From: UBA8401 sp041665525
GTDB taxonomy: Bacteria; Bacteroidota; Ignavibacteria; UBA10030; UBA8401
NCBI GenBank assembly: GCA_041665525.1
Contig: JBAYIS010000015.1
Coordinates: 1-64,000 of the forward strand
Reading direction: 5' to 3'
Length of the DNA: 64,000 nucleotides
Every line of letters begins with the position of its first letter. Within the stretch, counting starts at the first letter, position 1. Below the pieces are notes generated by a model. The model had not been told where the DNA came from, searched no databases, and saw only the letters and a list, made by a program, of their open reading frames with translations. A program made the translations under genes and the position numbers. Of the stretch, positions 17,527-25,053 are shown piece after piece.

Positions 17527-17677
17527 GGTTACCTCCATTTATGTTGGTAATGATTATCGTTGCGAATATGGTTAATGAAAAAATGAAAAGCAAAAAGATT
17601 CGTTGAGAATTTATATATGCGCCATTGATTATATTTTATACAGTACGTATAATAGCACAGGTATGGAGGAAATACGT

Positions 17678-18517
17678 ATGAAATACAGGACATTTTTATC
17701 GGTTTTCACGTTATCATGTATGGTCTTCTTCGGCTGCAGAGCAGATGATCCGGCACCAACGGATACATCAATTCCAAGCGAAGCTGTCCCCGCAAATATA
17801 TTTCCTCTCTCAAAAGGTAAGCGATTCGGTTTTTCCGGATACCTTACATCCGGTTCTACTGAAACCGCTGTGGCAGGATCCGATAGTCTTCAGGCAAGCT
17901 GGTTCGTGGTCGGCGATACATCGGTCGCATCGGTCTTCGGTGATTCGGCTGCATTGCATATAACGCCTGCTACAGCAACGTTGATACTCGACAGTCTGCA
18001 CGAACCCGGATTTGTTTCGCCGGCAAAATTGACGCCGGTGTTTGTCTACAAAGATAATTCCAGCAACTATTATTATCTCACCAATTTTGGAAATGTATTC
18101 CGGACGTATGGCGTTTCATCGGATACGGGATCAGCACATTCTGTTCGGCGCGATTCTTTAAATTTTATCAAGCTCACTCCGGGTAGTGCAAAAACCGGTG
18201 AGTCATTCACGGTGTTCAATAAACAATACAAGGCATATCCTGCTACCTTTGGCTCTGTTGAGATTCTGTTGACTATTAACATCGAAGGGAAATTTGAACG
18301 GAAAGAATCTATTGCCATGAAACTCAACGGAAAAGACACTACCATCTCCGCCTATTATCTGACGATAACGAGTATTTCAACATTGGGAGCATTACCGCCG
18401 CAATCGGCTATCAATGCAAAGTTCTGGCTGGCGGAAGGGATTGGTCCCGTGCAAATGTTCCTTGCCGGCGACACCGAGGCGCCGGGCAGTTTCCGGAAAC
18501 TGATATCGCTGCAATAA
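17678..18517 (+). CDS. Lipoprotein of unknown function
   Basis: 279 residues. ATG 17678 is preceded by GGAGGA with 7-nt spacing and gives a lipoprotein signal (MKYRTFLSVFTLSCMVFFGC, cleavage before the Cys at about residue 20). The mature part is Ser/Thr rich and appears all-beta, with a repeated FPLSKGKRFGFSGYLTSG, TPGSAKTGESFTVFN style. I do not recognise a family. It is divergent from the FadL-like gene and followed by a terminator, so it is likely monocistronic. Confidence 0.75.
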   Translation: MKYRTFLSVFTLSCMVFFGCRADDPAPTDTSIPSEAVPANIFPLSKGKRFGFSGYLTSGSTETAVAGSDSLQASWFVVGDTSVASVFGDSAALHITPATATLILDSLHEPGFVSPAKLTPVFVYKDNSSNYYYLTNFGNVFRTYGVSSDTGSAHSVRRDSLNFIKLTPGSAKTGESFTVFNKQYKAYPATFGSVEILLTINIEGKFERKESIAMKLNGKDTTISAYYLTITSISTLGALPPQSAINAKFWLAEGIGPVQMFLAGDTEAPGSFRKLISLQ

Positions 18518-18540
18518 CGGTATGCTGATGATTTAAAATG

Positions 18541-18573
18541 ACAACGTCCGATGGTGCTATCGGACGTTGTTGT
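18541..18573. terminator. Bidirectional intrinsic terminator
   Basis: A 12-bp perfect stem (ACAACGTCCGAT / ATCGGACGTTGT) with a 6-nt loop lies between the convergent lipoprotein and TPR genes. Confidence 0.85.
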
Positions 18574-18592
18574 TTGTTCGGTTCACTTTCGA

Positions 18593-19348
18593 TCATTGTA
18601 GTTTCGATAATAGATCCTTTGCTTCCTTCTTATACTTGTCGTCATCCTCATCCTGTTTTGCAATCGCTGAAATTGATATAAGCAGGTCCTTTGCTTTTGC
18701 ATCATTATCTTCCTCAAGATACGCACGGGCAGCATCCAGCCGGTAGAGGATAAAATTAGGGCGCAGGGCGACCGCTTTGTCATAATACTTCAACGACTCT
18801 TCCATATTCGCCCAACCCAAACCGAGCGGCCAGCGTATCATTTTCGACTTCTCACAGAGTTTTGCGTGGGTTCGTCCGAAGACATAATACGCTGTGGCAT
18901 TGTTGGGATCCAGGGAGATTGCTTTTTCACAATCGACCTTCACCTGCTTCACAAAATCTATCGCACTCCAAACTCCCTTGAAGAGTGCGACACGGCCGTT
19001 GGCAATGGCACGCCGGACATACCCGGTGGCAGAATCGGGTTGCAATTTCACCGCCTTGTCGGCATAATCCAGTGCTTTTTGATAATATGCCAGCTGTTTT
19101 TCTTTATCGGCATCCGTTGTGTTCGGCAAATGCTCTCCAATATCAACATAACTTCTGCTGATTCGCCACTGAATATTGAAGTTGTTTTGGTCCAGTTTTT
19201 CGGCCTGCATCAGTTTGTCCAGGGACTTTTGGTTTTCATAACTGACCATCGACAATTGGTCCGCTTCAGCGATCAGTTCGTCCACAGTCTGTGCAAACAG
19301 GAAGGACGACATCATTAGGAAAAACATCATGAGTGCTGCTGGTTTCAT
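18593..19348 (-). CDS. Exported TPR protein, RMD-like
   Basis: 251 residues from ATG 19348, which has AAGGAG upstream and gives a signal peptide (MKPAALMMFFLMMSSFLFAQ); the open frame continues upstream to 19516 without support. The body is a series of TPR helices: LAYYQKALDYADKAVKLQPDS, CEKAISLDPNNATAYYVFGRTH, LKYYDKAVALRPNFILYRLD. The arrangement, with RRAIANGRVALFKGVWSAID and IRWPLGLGWANME between repeats, resembles the bacterial members of the regulator-of-microtubule-dynamics (RMD) TPR family, whose bacterial role is unknown. It is probably a periplasmic scaffold. Confidence 0.78.
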   Translation of the reverse strand: MKPAALMMFFLMMSSFLFAQTVDELIAEADQLSMVSYENQKSLDKLMQAEKLDQNNFNIQWRISRSYVDIGEHLPNTTDADKEKQLAYYQKALDYADKAVKLQPDSATGYVRRAIANGRVALFKGVWSAIDFVKQVKVDCEKAISLDPNNATAYYVFGRTHAKLCEKSKMIRWPLGLGWANMEESLKYYDKAVALRPNFILYRLDAARAYLEEDNDAKAKDLLISISAIAKQDEDDDKYKKEAKDLLSKLQ

Positions 19349-19481
19349 ATCTGCTCCTTGATTGGTAATGCCCCAATAGTACGAAGCCGTTGCTCCTGAT
19401 GCAATCACATTTTTTGCAATGGAGTTTATGATAGCATTGACGTTTGCTTCTTTCCTTTTTTTCCAATAGAATAATGGAAAT

Positions 19482-19958
19482 ATGAAAAAGGAATTGAATA
19501 TCCTCCTTCTCTGCACAGCACTGTGGTGCGGCGGAATCGTTGTCGCACCGGCTGCTGAAGGAACCTGGTTTTCCGATGTGTTGTACCGTCTGTTTTCTGC
19601 GGTATGTCATCAGTTCGGGTCACGTTCATTTCATCTCGGGGATGAGCCGTTCGGTGTTTGCATCCGCTGCACATCTATCTATTCTTCTTTTCTGACTGTG
19701 CTGATCGCACTCCGCTTTTCCTCACGCCTGAGAGTTCAAAAATGGAATACGTCAGTTCTGCTGTTCATCACTGCAAGTCCTGTCGCGATCGATGGAATTC
19801 TATCTCTATTCCATATCATTGAAGCAACAACCATTTCCAGAATAATTACCGGATCGCTTTTTGGCGCCGGTTGTGCGCTGCTGTTGCATACGGTGTTGTG
19901 CGAATCTATTCAATCATTGATTACTCTTTCTCAAAGGAACTATGAATTCAAAACATGA
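19482..19958 (+). CDS. DUF2085 membrane protein
   Basis: 158 residues with about four transmembrane helices. The DUF2085 signature is visible: CHQFGSRSFHLGDEPFGVCIRCTSIYSSF, with the CHQ, R and C-x-R-C-T-x-I-Y elements, near residues 42-70. The conserved Cys and His residues suggest metal or disulfide chemistry in the membrane, but the function of the family is not established. It overlaps the next gene by 17 nt, so the two are probably translated together. Confidence 0.8.
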   Translation: MKKELNILLLCTALWCGGIVVAPAAEGTWFSDVLYRLFSAVCHQFGSRSFHLGDEPFGVCIRCTSIYSSFLTVLIALRFSSRLRVQKWNTSVLLFITASPVAIDGILSLFHIIEATTISRIITGSLFGAGCALLLHTVLCESIQSLITLSQRNYEFKT

Positions 19959-20433
19959 TATGATAATGCCGTCGCTCTACGGCGGATTACTGATCGCAAC
20001 GATCTGGTCGGTTCCAGGATTGAACCTGCTGAATTGCTTTTGTTGCGCCGGCGTGCTGCTTGGCGGTTTTCTTGCGGTACTGCTGTATCAACGGGACCAG
20101 TCACCCGAGAGCGGGCAATTGACACGGGATGAGTGTACTCAACTGGGAATTTATGCCGGACTGATCTCAGCGGTTGCTGGAGTCGTTATCCAATACGTGG
20201 TGATGGCAATGTTCGGGAATGTGATGATCGATGTGATGATGAAAATTGTAGAAAGGATGAACGTGGACCTTCCGCCGGAGTATTTTGAAATGATCGAAAT
20301 GGCAAAAGCATCGGAACAGTCCCTGTTCAGTTTCATCCTGGATATTATCATCATGGGCATAATGAACACGCTGTTCGCGTTTCTGGGAGCTATGATTGGA
20401 TGGAAGGTGTTTCAGCCGAAACCGGCGCAGTAA
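19942..20433 (+). CDS. Polytopic membrane protein of unknown function
   Basis: 163 residues with about four hydrophobic segments: residues 12-28 (YGGLLIATIWSVPGLNLL), 31-48, 70-95 (GIYAGLISAVAGVVIQYVVMAMF) and 130-155 (FILDIIIMGIMNTLFAFLGAMIGW). An amphipathic Glu/Met-rich stretch (IVERMNVDLPPEYFEMIEMAKASE) lies before the last helix. No family is recognised; the layout resembles small DUF4199-like Bacteroidota membrane proteins, but that is a guess. It overlaps the DUF2085 gene. Confidence 0.65.
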   Translation: MNSKHDMIMPSLYGGLLIATIWSVPGLNLLNCFCCAGVLLGGFLAVLLYQRDQSPESGQLTRDECTQLGIYAGLISAVAGVVIQYVVMAMFGNVMIDVMMKIVERMNVDLPPEYFEMIEMAKASEQSLFSFILDIIIMGIMNTLFAFLGAMIGWKVFQPKPAQ

Positions 20434-20459
20434 AATAAAAATGGTAGAGTGGTAATAAA

Positions 20460-21656
20460 CTATTTCAATACGATCCTGAATGTTGTTCCCTCGCCGACTG
20501 CACTTTTCAGCACGCTCAGTTTCCCTTTGTGATAGGTCTCGATGATCCGTTTCGAAAGTGAGAGTCCAAGTCCCCAGCCCCGTTTTTTGCTGCTAAAACC
20601 CGGCCGGAAGATGTCCCGGTGGTAGGAGGGATCGATCCCTTTTCCGGTATCCTTTACATCGATGATTGTTCTGTATTTTTCCTTGAAAAGATTGAAGGTG
20701 ATCGTACCTTTCCCGTCTTCCATCGCATCCAGCGCATTTTTGATAAGGTTTTCTATCACCCACTCGAACAGTTCGCTGTTAACGTCCGCGATGAATCCTT
20801 CTTCCACATTCATGGTAATGCCGACTTTTTTTCCCATTTGCGGAATACGTTTTTCAAAATAAAAGATGGAGCGTTTGATAAGTGCCGCAACATCTTCCTC
20901 CTTCAGGTCCGGTTTCGAACCGATCTTCGAGAACCGGTCGGCAACCTTGGTCAACCGGCGTGCATCATGTTCGAATTCCGAAACTGTTTCCAGTATCTTC
21001 GGCGTTGCTTCGGATTGATGCTTCAAGAGTTCGATCCAACCCATCATGCTTGTGAGCGGTGTACCCAATTGGTGCGCTGTTTCCCTCGCCATGCCGACCC
21101 AGATATTACTCTGTTCACTCCGTTTAATGTAACTGAACCCGATGTATCCAACAAGTATGAACAAAGCGGCGATGATAAACTCTATTACCGGAAGCCAGCG
21201 CAGTCGGACGATCAGCGGTGATTCGCCGTAATGGACTTTACTAAGGATGAGGGAATCCTGGTACGTGACTAGAATCGGTTTGTTCTCCCGGTCCATTTCT
21301 TTCATCATCTCAAAGAGAATCGTCGCCCTCTTTTCTTTCGAGTATGTGCTATCCAATACGATGTTCTTGGTCGTACTGATTTCTGTGTCATCCCCATTCG
21401 TCAGTATTACCGGAAAGTCTATGGCGCCGATGATTTCGTCAAAAATGAAAGTGTAATCCGTGCTGGCGGTGGGGGTGCTATTGGCGATATATTCCAACGA
21501 ACGTGCATATAATCCTGCCGTATCCCGTTGTTTTTTTTGCAGCTCTTCAACAAGGTTGTGCGTGTAGATCATGATCGGAATAACGATGCACACAGCGGCA
21601 ACAAAGAGTGCGATCTTGATCCTGCCGGATTTAGGGCTGCGGGTGTTGAGCTTCAT
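20460..21656 (-). CDS. Membrane sensor histidine kinase (orphan)
   Basis: 398 residues from ATG 21656. An N-terminal helix (IKIALFVAAVCIVIPIMIYTH), a short periplasmic part of about 120 residues and a second helix (VIEFIIAALFILVGYIGFSYI) are followed by a HisKA-like domain with the phosphoacceptor box ARETAHQLGTPLTSMMGW. The HATPase domain shows N box ENLIKNALDAMEDG, G1 DTGKGID and G2 GWGLGLSLSKRIIE. All catalytic motifs appear intact. No response regulator gene is adjacent. It lies downstream of purA on the same strand, with purA's terminator ending only 15 nt before the start codon. Confidence 0.9.
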   Translation of the reverse strand: MKLNTRSPKSGRIKIALFVAAVCIVIPIMIYTHNLVEELQKKQRDTAGLYARSLEYIANSTPTASTDYTFIFDEIIGAIDFPVILTNGDDTEISTTKNIVLDSTYSKEKRATILFEMMKEMDRENKPILVTYQDSLILSKVHYGESPLIVRLRWLPVIEFIIAALFILVGYIGFSYIKRSEQSNIWVGMARETAHQLGTPLTSMMGWIELLKHQSEATPKILETVSEFEHDARRLTKVADRFSKIGSKPDLKEEDVAALIKRSIFYFEKRIPQMGKKVGITMNVEEGFIADVNSELFEWVIENLIKNALDAMEDGKGTITFNLFKEKYRTIIDVKDTGKGIDPSYHRDIFRPGFSSKKRGWGLGLSLSKRIIETYHKGKLSVLKSAVGEGTTFRIVLK

Positions 21657-21671
21657 ATCAGATGCCGGGGG

Positions 21672-21712
21672 AAAAAAAATAACGTCACGCCGATGTGTTC
21701 GGACGTGACGTT
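21672..21712 (-). terminator. Intrinsic terminator after purA, abutting the kinase start
   Basis: On the minus strand the inverted repeat AACGTCAC / GTGACGTT, with extra inner pairs, spans 21681-21712 and is followed by eight T (21672-21679). The histidine kinase ATG begins at 21656. Confidence 0.8.
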
Positions 21713-21725
21713 TGATGTTGTACAA

Positions 21726-22997
21726 TTATTTATGGACAATGGTTTGATCACGCCGTGCGCCGACAGAGACGAGCGAAACCTTTACTCCTGACAATTGTTC
21801 AATCAATTCAACATATTTCATCGTCCGTTTTGGAAGCTGTTTCCAACGCTTCGCTTCGGAAATAGTTTCGTTCCATCCTTTTACCGAGCGGTATACCGGT
21901 TCGATGGTGTTGAGAGTATGAACATCGGTGGGAAATGATTTGAGCTCCTTGCCGTCCTTTTTATATGCCACACAAACCTTGATCTCGTCGAAACTGTCCA
22001 GCACATCCAGTTTTGTCAATGCAATCTCGCTGATGCCGTTAACCATCAATGAATATTTCAAGCTGACCATATCCAGCCAACCGCACCGGCGCGGCCGGCC
22101 GGTGGTAGCGCCGAATTCGTGGCCGATCTTCCGCAATGATTCTCCCGTTGCATCGTTCAGTTCTGTAGGGAAGGGGCCGTTACCAACGCGGGTAGAATAT
22201 GCTTTAACAATGCCGATGATGGACTTCACCGATGTCGGAGGGATTCCGAGTCCGGTACATGCTCCGCCGCTGGTCGGATTGGAAGAAGTGACGTACGGAT
22301 ATGTTCCGTGATCAACATCCAGCAGCGCACCCTGAGCGCCTTCGGCAAGGATTTTTTTATTTTTCCGGAGTGCGGCATTCAGGAATGCAGACGTATCGGC
22401 AATATACGGATCGATCTTCTTATCGAACTCCTGATATTCATTGACAATCTTGTCGACATCGATCTCTGTTTTGCCGTAGACTTTGCTCAACAGCTGATTC
22501 TTCTCTTCGATGTTCATCGTCAGCTTTTCCCGCAGTACCTTCCTGTCCAGAAGGTCCACCACCCGGATGCCGGTTCGCATATATTTATCGATATAGGCGG
22601 GACCGATGCCCCGGCCGGTCGTACCGATCTTTTGTGCTCCTTCTTCCCTGAGCGAGTCCAGCAATTTATGATACGGCATGATCAGATGGGCATTGTGACT
22701 GATGAACAATCGTCCTTCAATCTTAATGCCGAACGATTTTATCATTTCGATCTCGTCCATTAAGGCGACGGGATCGATGACAACTCCGTTGCCGATCACA
22801 CATTGAACATTCTTTTGAAAGATCCCCGAAGGGATCAAATGGAGGACATAGGTCTTATCACCGATCACCACCGTATGACCTGCATTCGCACCGCCCTGAT
22901 ATCGTGCAACGATATCCCTCTTTTCGCTGAGCATGTCAACGATCTTTCCTTTACCTTCATCGCCCCATTGCGCCCCGACAATAATTGAAACTGACAT
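21726..22997 (-). CDS. purA: Adenylosuccinate synthetase
   Basis: 423 residues, normal for PurA. It joins IMP and aspartate using GTP to form adenylosuccinate, the first committed step to AMP. Diagnostic motifs are QWGDEGKGKIVD (residues 9-20, catalytic Asp and P-loop), GGANAGHTVV (about 36-45, catalytic His), GTTGRGIGPAY (about 126), the GTP-binding TSNPTSGG region and TTGRPRRCGWLD near 300. A sigma70-like promoter lies upstream and a strong terminator downstream. Confidence 0.97.
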   Translation of the reverse strand: MSVSIIVGAQWGDEGKGKIVDMLSEKRDIVARYQGGANAGHTVVIGDKTYVLHLIPSGIFQKNVQCVIGNGVVIDPVALMDEIEMIKSFGIKIEGRLFISHNAHLIMPYHKLLDSLREEGAQKIGTTGRGIGPAYIDKYMRTGIRVVDLLDRKVLREKLTMNIEEKNQLLSKVYGKTEIDVDKIVNEYQEFDKKIDPYIADTSAFLNAALRKNKKILAEGAQGALLDVDHGTYPYVTSSNPTSGGACTGLGIPPTSVKSIIGIVKAYSTRVGNGPFPTELNDATGESLRKIGHEFGATTGRPRRCGWLDMVSLKYSLMVNGISEIALTKLDVLDSFDEIKVCVAYKKDGKELKSFPTDVHTLNTIEPVYRSVKGWNETISEAKRWKQLPKRTMKYVELIEQLSGVKVSLVSVGARRDQTIVHK

Positions 22998-23043
22998 AGA
23001 TTCTTTTCAATAATAAGTGAAAAAATAAATGAAATGCTGAATG

Positions 23044-23072
23044 AGTATAACAAGAATTGTCTCTAATCTCAA
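23044..23072 (-). promoter_or_regulatory. Sigma70-like promoter for purA
   Basis: On the minus strand TTGAGA (23072-23067) and TATACT (23049-23044) are separated by 17 bp. This would place the transcription start near 23037 and give a leader of about 40 nt before the purA ATG. Note that FCB-group housekeeping promoters often differ from this consensus. Confidence 0.5.
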
Positions 23073-23160
23073 ATGTGAAAATCGCCGCAGAAGAGTTCCT
23101 TGCAACTCCATGCATTTTTGAGTAATTTCATTTCAGACGCAATCGTATTCAATCCCAACA

Positions 23161-23823
23161 ATGCCACAACTGAAGACTACTTCCACAAACATACAAGCAC
23201 CCGTTCCCAAGACCAAAGAGGAAATCCTTGCCCAACGCAGGCTGGATTCCCGTGCCGAAGATTCACGAAACATCAAAAAAGCATTAAAAGGTGATCAGGT
23301 GGCATATCGTGCCATCTTGAAGAAATATCACGATCAGGTCTATAATCTGCTGTACCGTATGGTGCACGACAAGGATGAAGTGGAAGATTTGACGCAGGAA
23401 GCGTTCATCAAAGCCTTTAACTCGCTCAAGAATTTCAATGAAGAATTTGCCTTCTCCACGTGGCTGTACAAAATCGCCACCAACAATTGTATCGATTATA
23501 TACGCAAAAAGAAACTGGCAACCTTTTCCATTGATAAACCGCTGGAATCAAAGGATGGAGAGTATAGTTTTGAAATTCCCGACTCTACGTACGAACCGGA
23601 CAAGACACTAATTGCTGGTCAACGGACCAAAATCCTGGAGCAGGCGGTCAATTCCCTTCCGGAGAAATACCGCCAGGTGATCCTGATGCGGCATACCGAG
23701 GATAAAGATTATCAGGAGATTGCCGACGAGTTGAAATTGCCGCTGGGAACTGTGAAAGCTCATATTTTCCGTGCGCGGGAGATCCTGTACAAACGATTGA
23801 AGAAGAAAATACATCACTATTAG
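23161..23823 (+). CDS. ECF-type RNA polymerase sigma factor
   Basis: 220 residues. Region 2 is clear: YHDQVYNLLYRMVHDKDEVEDLTQEAFIKAF and FSTWLYKIATNNCIDYIRKKK (about residues 58-120). Region 4 follows: LPEKYRQVILMRHTEDKDYQEIADELKLPLGTVKAHIFRARE (about 165-208), a helix-turn-helix for -35 recognition. An N-terminal tail of about 40 residues is extra. No anti-sigma gene is next to it; the following gene, 65 nt downstream, encodes an exported beta-rich protein. It may be an output gene, or the sigma may be controlled elsewhere. Confidence 0.93.
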   Translation: MPQLKTTSTNIQAPVPKTKEEILAQRRLDSRAEDSRNIKKALKGDQVAYRAILKKYHDQVYNLLYRMVHDKDEVEDLTQEAFIKAFNSLKNFNEEFAFSTWLYKIATNNCIDYIRKKKLATFSIDKPLESKDGEYSFEIPDSTYEPDKTLIAGQRTKILEQAVNSLPEKYRQVILMRHTEDKDYQEIADELKLPLGTVKAHIFRAREILYKRLKKKIHHY

Positions 23824-23888
23824 CCGCAACTCTTTGTCGATCAACGCCGTAAAAGTTTATCAGCCCCCCTCAATTTAAAGGCTGAATT

Positions 23889-24782
23889 ATGAAAAATCTC
23901 ACCATCACATATATTCTTTCCCTGCTTCTTCTTGTCGGACCGAGTACAGCCCAGCAACTGCAGCGGGAGATCAAAAAAACGGATGAGCAGGAAGTACGGG
24001 TAAAAATCGAATCTTCCTTTGGTTCTGTCAATATTGAAAAAGGAAGCAAAGAGAAGATCGTCCGGGTGTACTACCGGCAAAAAGAAAAGGACCGGAAGCC
24101 CGAACTAAACATGGACTATTATGTTCGCAAAGGAGTCGGCGAGTTAAATCTTGAAATGCATCCGGAGGGAAAGGAAGTCCGATCTTCCGATGACGGGGAT
24201 GTAACGGTGCATGTCAATGCCGATGTTAATTTCAATAACGATGAATGGTATGTTGAATTGGTCGAAGGGATCCCTCTTTCCATCGATGCGGAACTTGGTG
24301 CGGGGAAGAGCAATTTCAATCTGTCCGGACTCATTATTAACGATCTTTCCATCAGCACGGGTGCCAGTTCTTCCAAATTGAATTTTGATGAACGGAACAC
24401 CGGTGAAATCAAGATATTGAAGATTGAATCCGGTGTCAGCAAATTCGTTGCCAATAACCTGAACAATGCAAACTTCGAGAGGATGCAATTTGAAGGGGGC
24501 GTCGGATCGTATTATCTGGACTTCGGCGGAGAGTTAAAACGGGATGTCAAGGTCGATATCAATGTCGGTCTGGGTGCGATGACTATTGCGGTTCCGAGGG
24601 ATATCGGTGTGAAGATCAAATATGAAGACAGCTGGCTTTCCAATCTATCGCTGGATGATGATGATTTCATTCGTCGGAAAAAAGGGGTGTATGAATCCCA
24701 GAATTATTCCAGCGCCGATGGGAAGATGGACATCTCCATCGAATCCGGATTGGGAAGCGTAAAACTTAAGCGGACCAAATAA
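23889..24782 (+). CDS. Exported beta-rich protein (DUF4097/LiaF-like)
   Basis: 297 residues with a signal peptide (MKNLTITYILSLLLLVGPSTAQ). The mature part has repeated short beta units: EVRVKIESSFGSVNIEKGSKE, LSIDAELGAGKSNFNLSGL, INDLSISTGASSSKLNF, MDISIESGLGSVKL, with the G(x)G(x)xxL rhythm of toast-rack (DUF4097) and LiaF-type C-terminal domains. Such proteins often go with stress or antibiotic-response circuits, which fits its place directly after an ECF sigma factor. The precise role is unknown. A strong terminator follows. Confidence 0.75.
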   Translation: MKNLTITYILSLLLLVGPSTAQQLQREIKKTDEQEVRVKIESSFGSVNIEKGSKEKIVRVYYRQKEKDRKPELNMDYYVRKGVGELNLEMHPEGKEVRSSDDGDVTVHVNADVNFNNDEWYVELVEGIPLSIDAELGAGKSNFNLSGLIINDLSISTGASSSKLNFDERNTGEIKILKIESGVSKFVANNLNNANFERMQFEGGVGSYYLDFGGELKRDVKVDINVGLGAMTIAVPRDIGVKIKYEDSWLSNLSLDDDDFIRRKKGVYESQNYSSADGKMDISIESGLGSVKLKRTK

Positions 24783-24794
24783 TCATGCAGTTCC

Positions 24795-24825
24795 ACTTGC
24801 CGGGATCATTCCCGGCAAGTTTTTG
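24795..24825 (+). terminator. Intrinsic terminator, abutting the next small ORF
   Basis: ACTTGCCGGG / CCCGGCAAGT (10-bp perfect stem, 6-nt loop) followed by TTTTTG. The next ATG is at 24834. Confidence 0.9.
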
Positions 24826-24833
24826 TATAGCCT

Positions 24834-25049
24834 ATGCCGGACAATATCGTATTTCCCGTTTTTCTCTTTCTCTCCCTATTCTCCCTTACCCTTGGATCGT
24901 TCGCAGGATATTTCGCTTATCGAAATTCTCACAAATTGGAGACTGAGATGAAAATGGTTTTCTGGTCGATTATCGCACTTGGGTGTGTGGTGTTCGGTGG
25001 ATTGATCTGGGCATGGTTTCTCATCCCTATAATCATGAACCATATTTGA
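24834..25049 (+). CDS. Small two-helix membrane protein
   Basis: 71 residues: two hydrophobic helices (residues about 6-27, VFPVFLFLSLFSLTLGSFAG; about 43-66, VFWSIIALGCVVFGGLIWAW) joined by a charged loop (YRNSHKLETEMKM). No ribosome binding site is visible and the start lies 9 nt after a terminator, so expression is uncertain. The clean amphipathic layout argues for a real protein. It ends 4 nt before the convergent TPR/CHAT-like gene. Confidence 0.5.
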   Translation: MPDNIVFPVFLFLSLFSLTLGSFAGYFAYRNSHKLETEMKMVFWSIIALGCVVFGGLIWAWFLIPIIMNHI

Positions 25050-25053
25050 CCGA

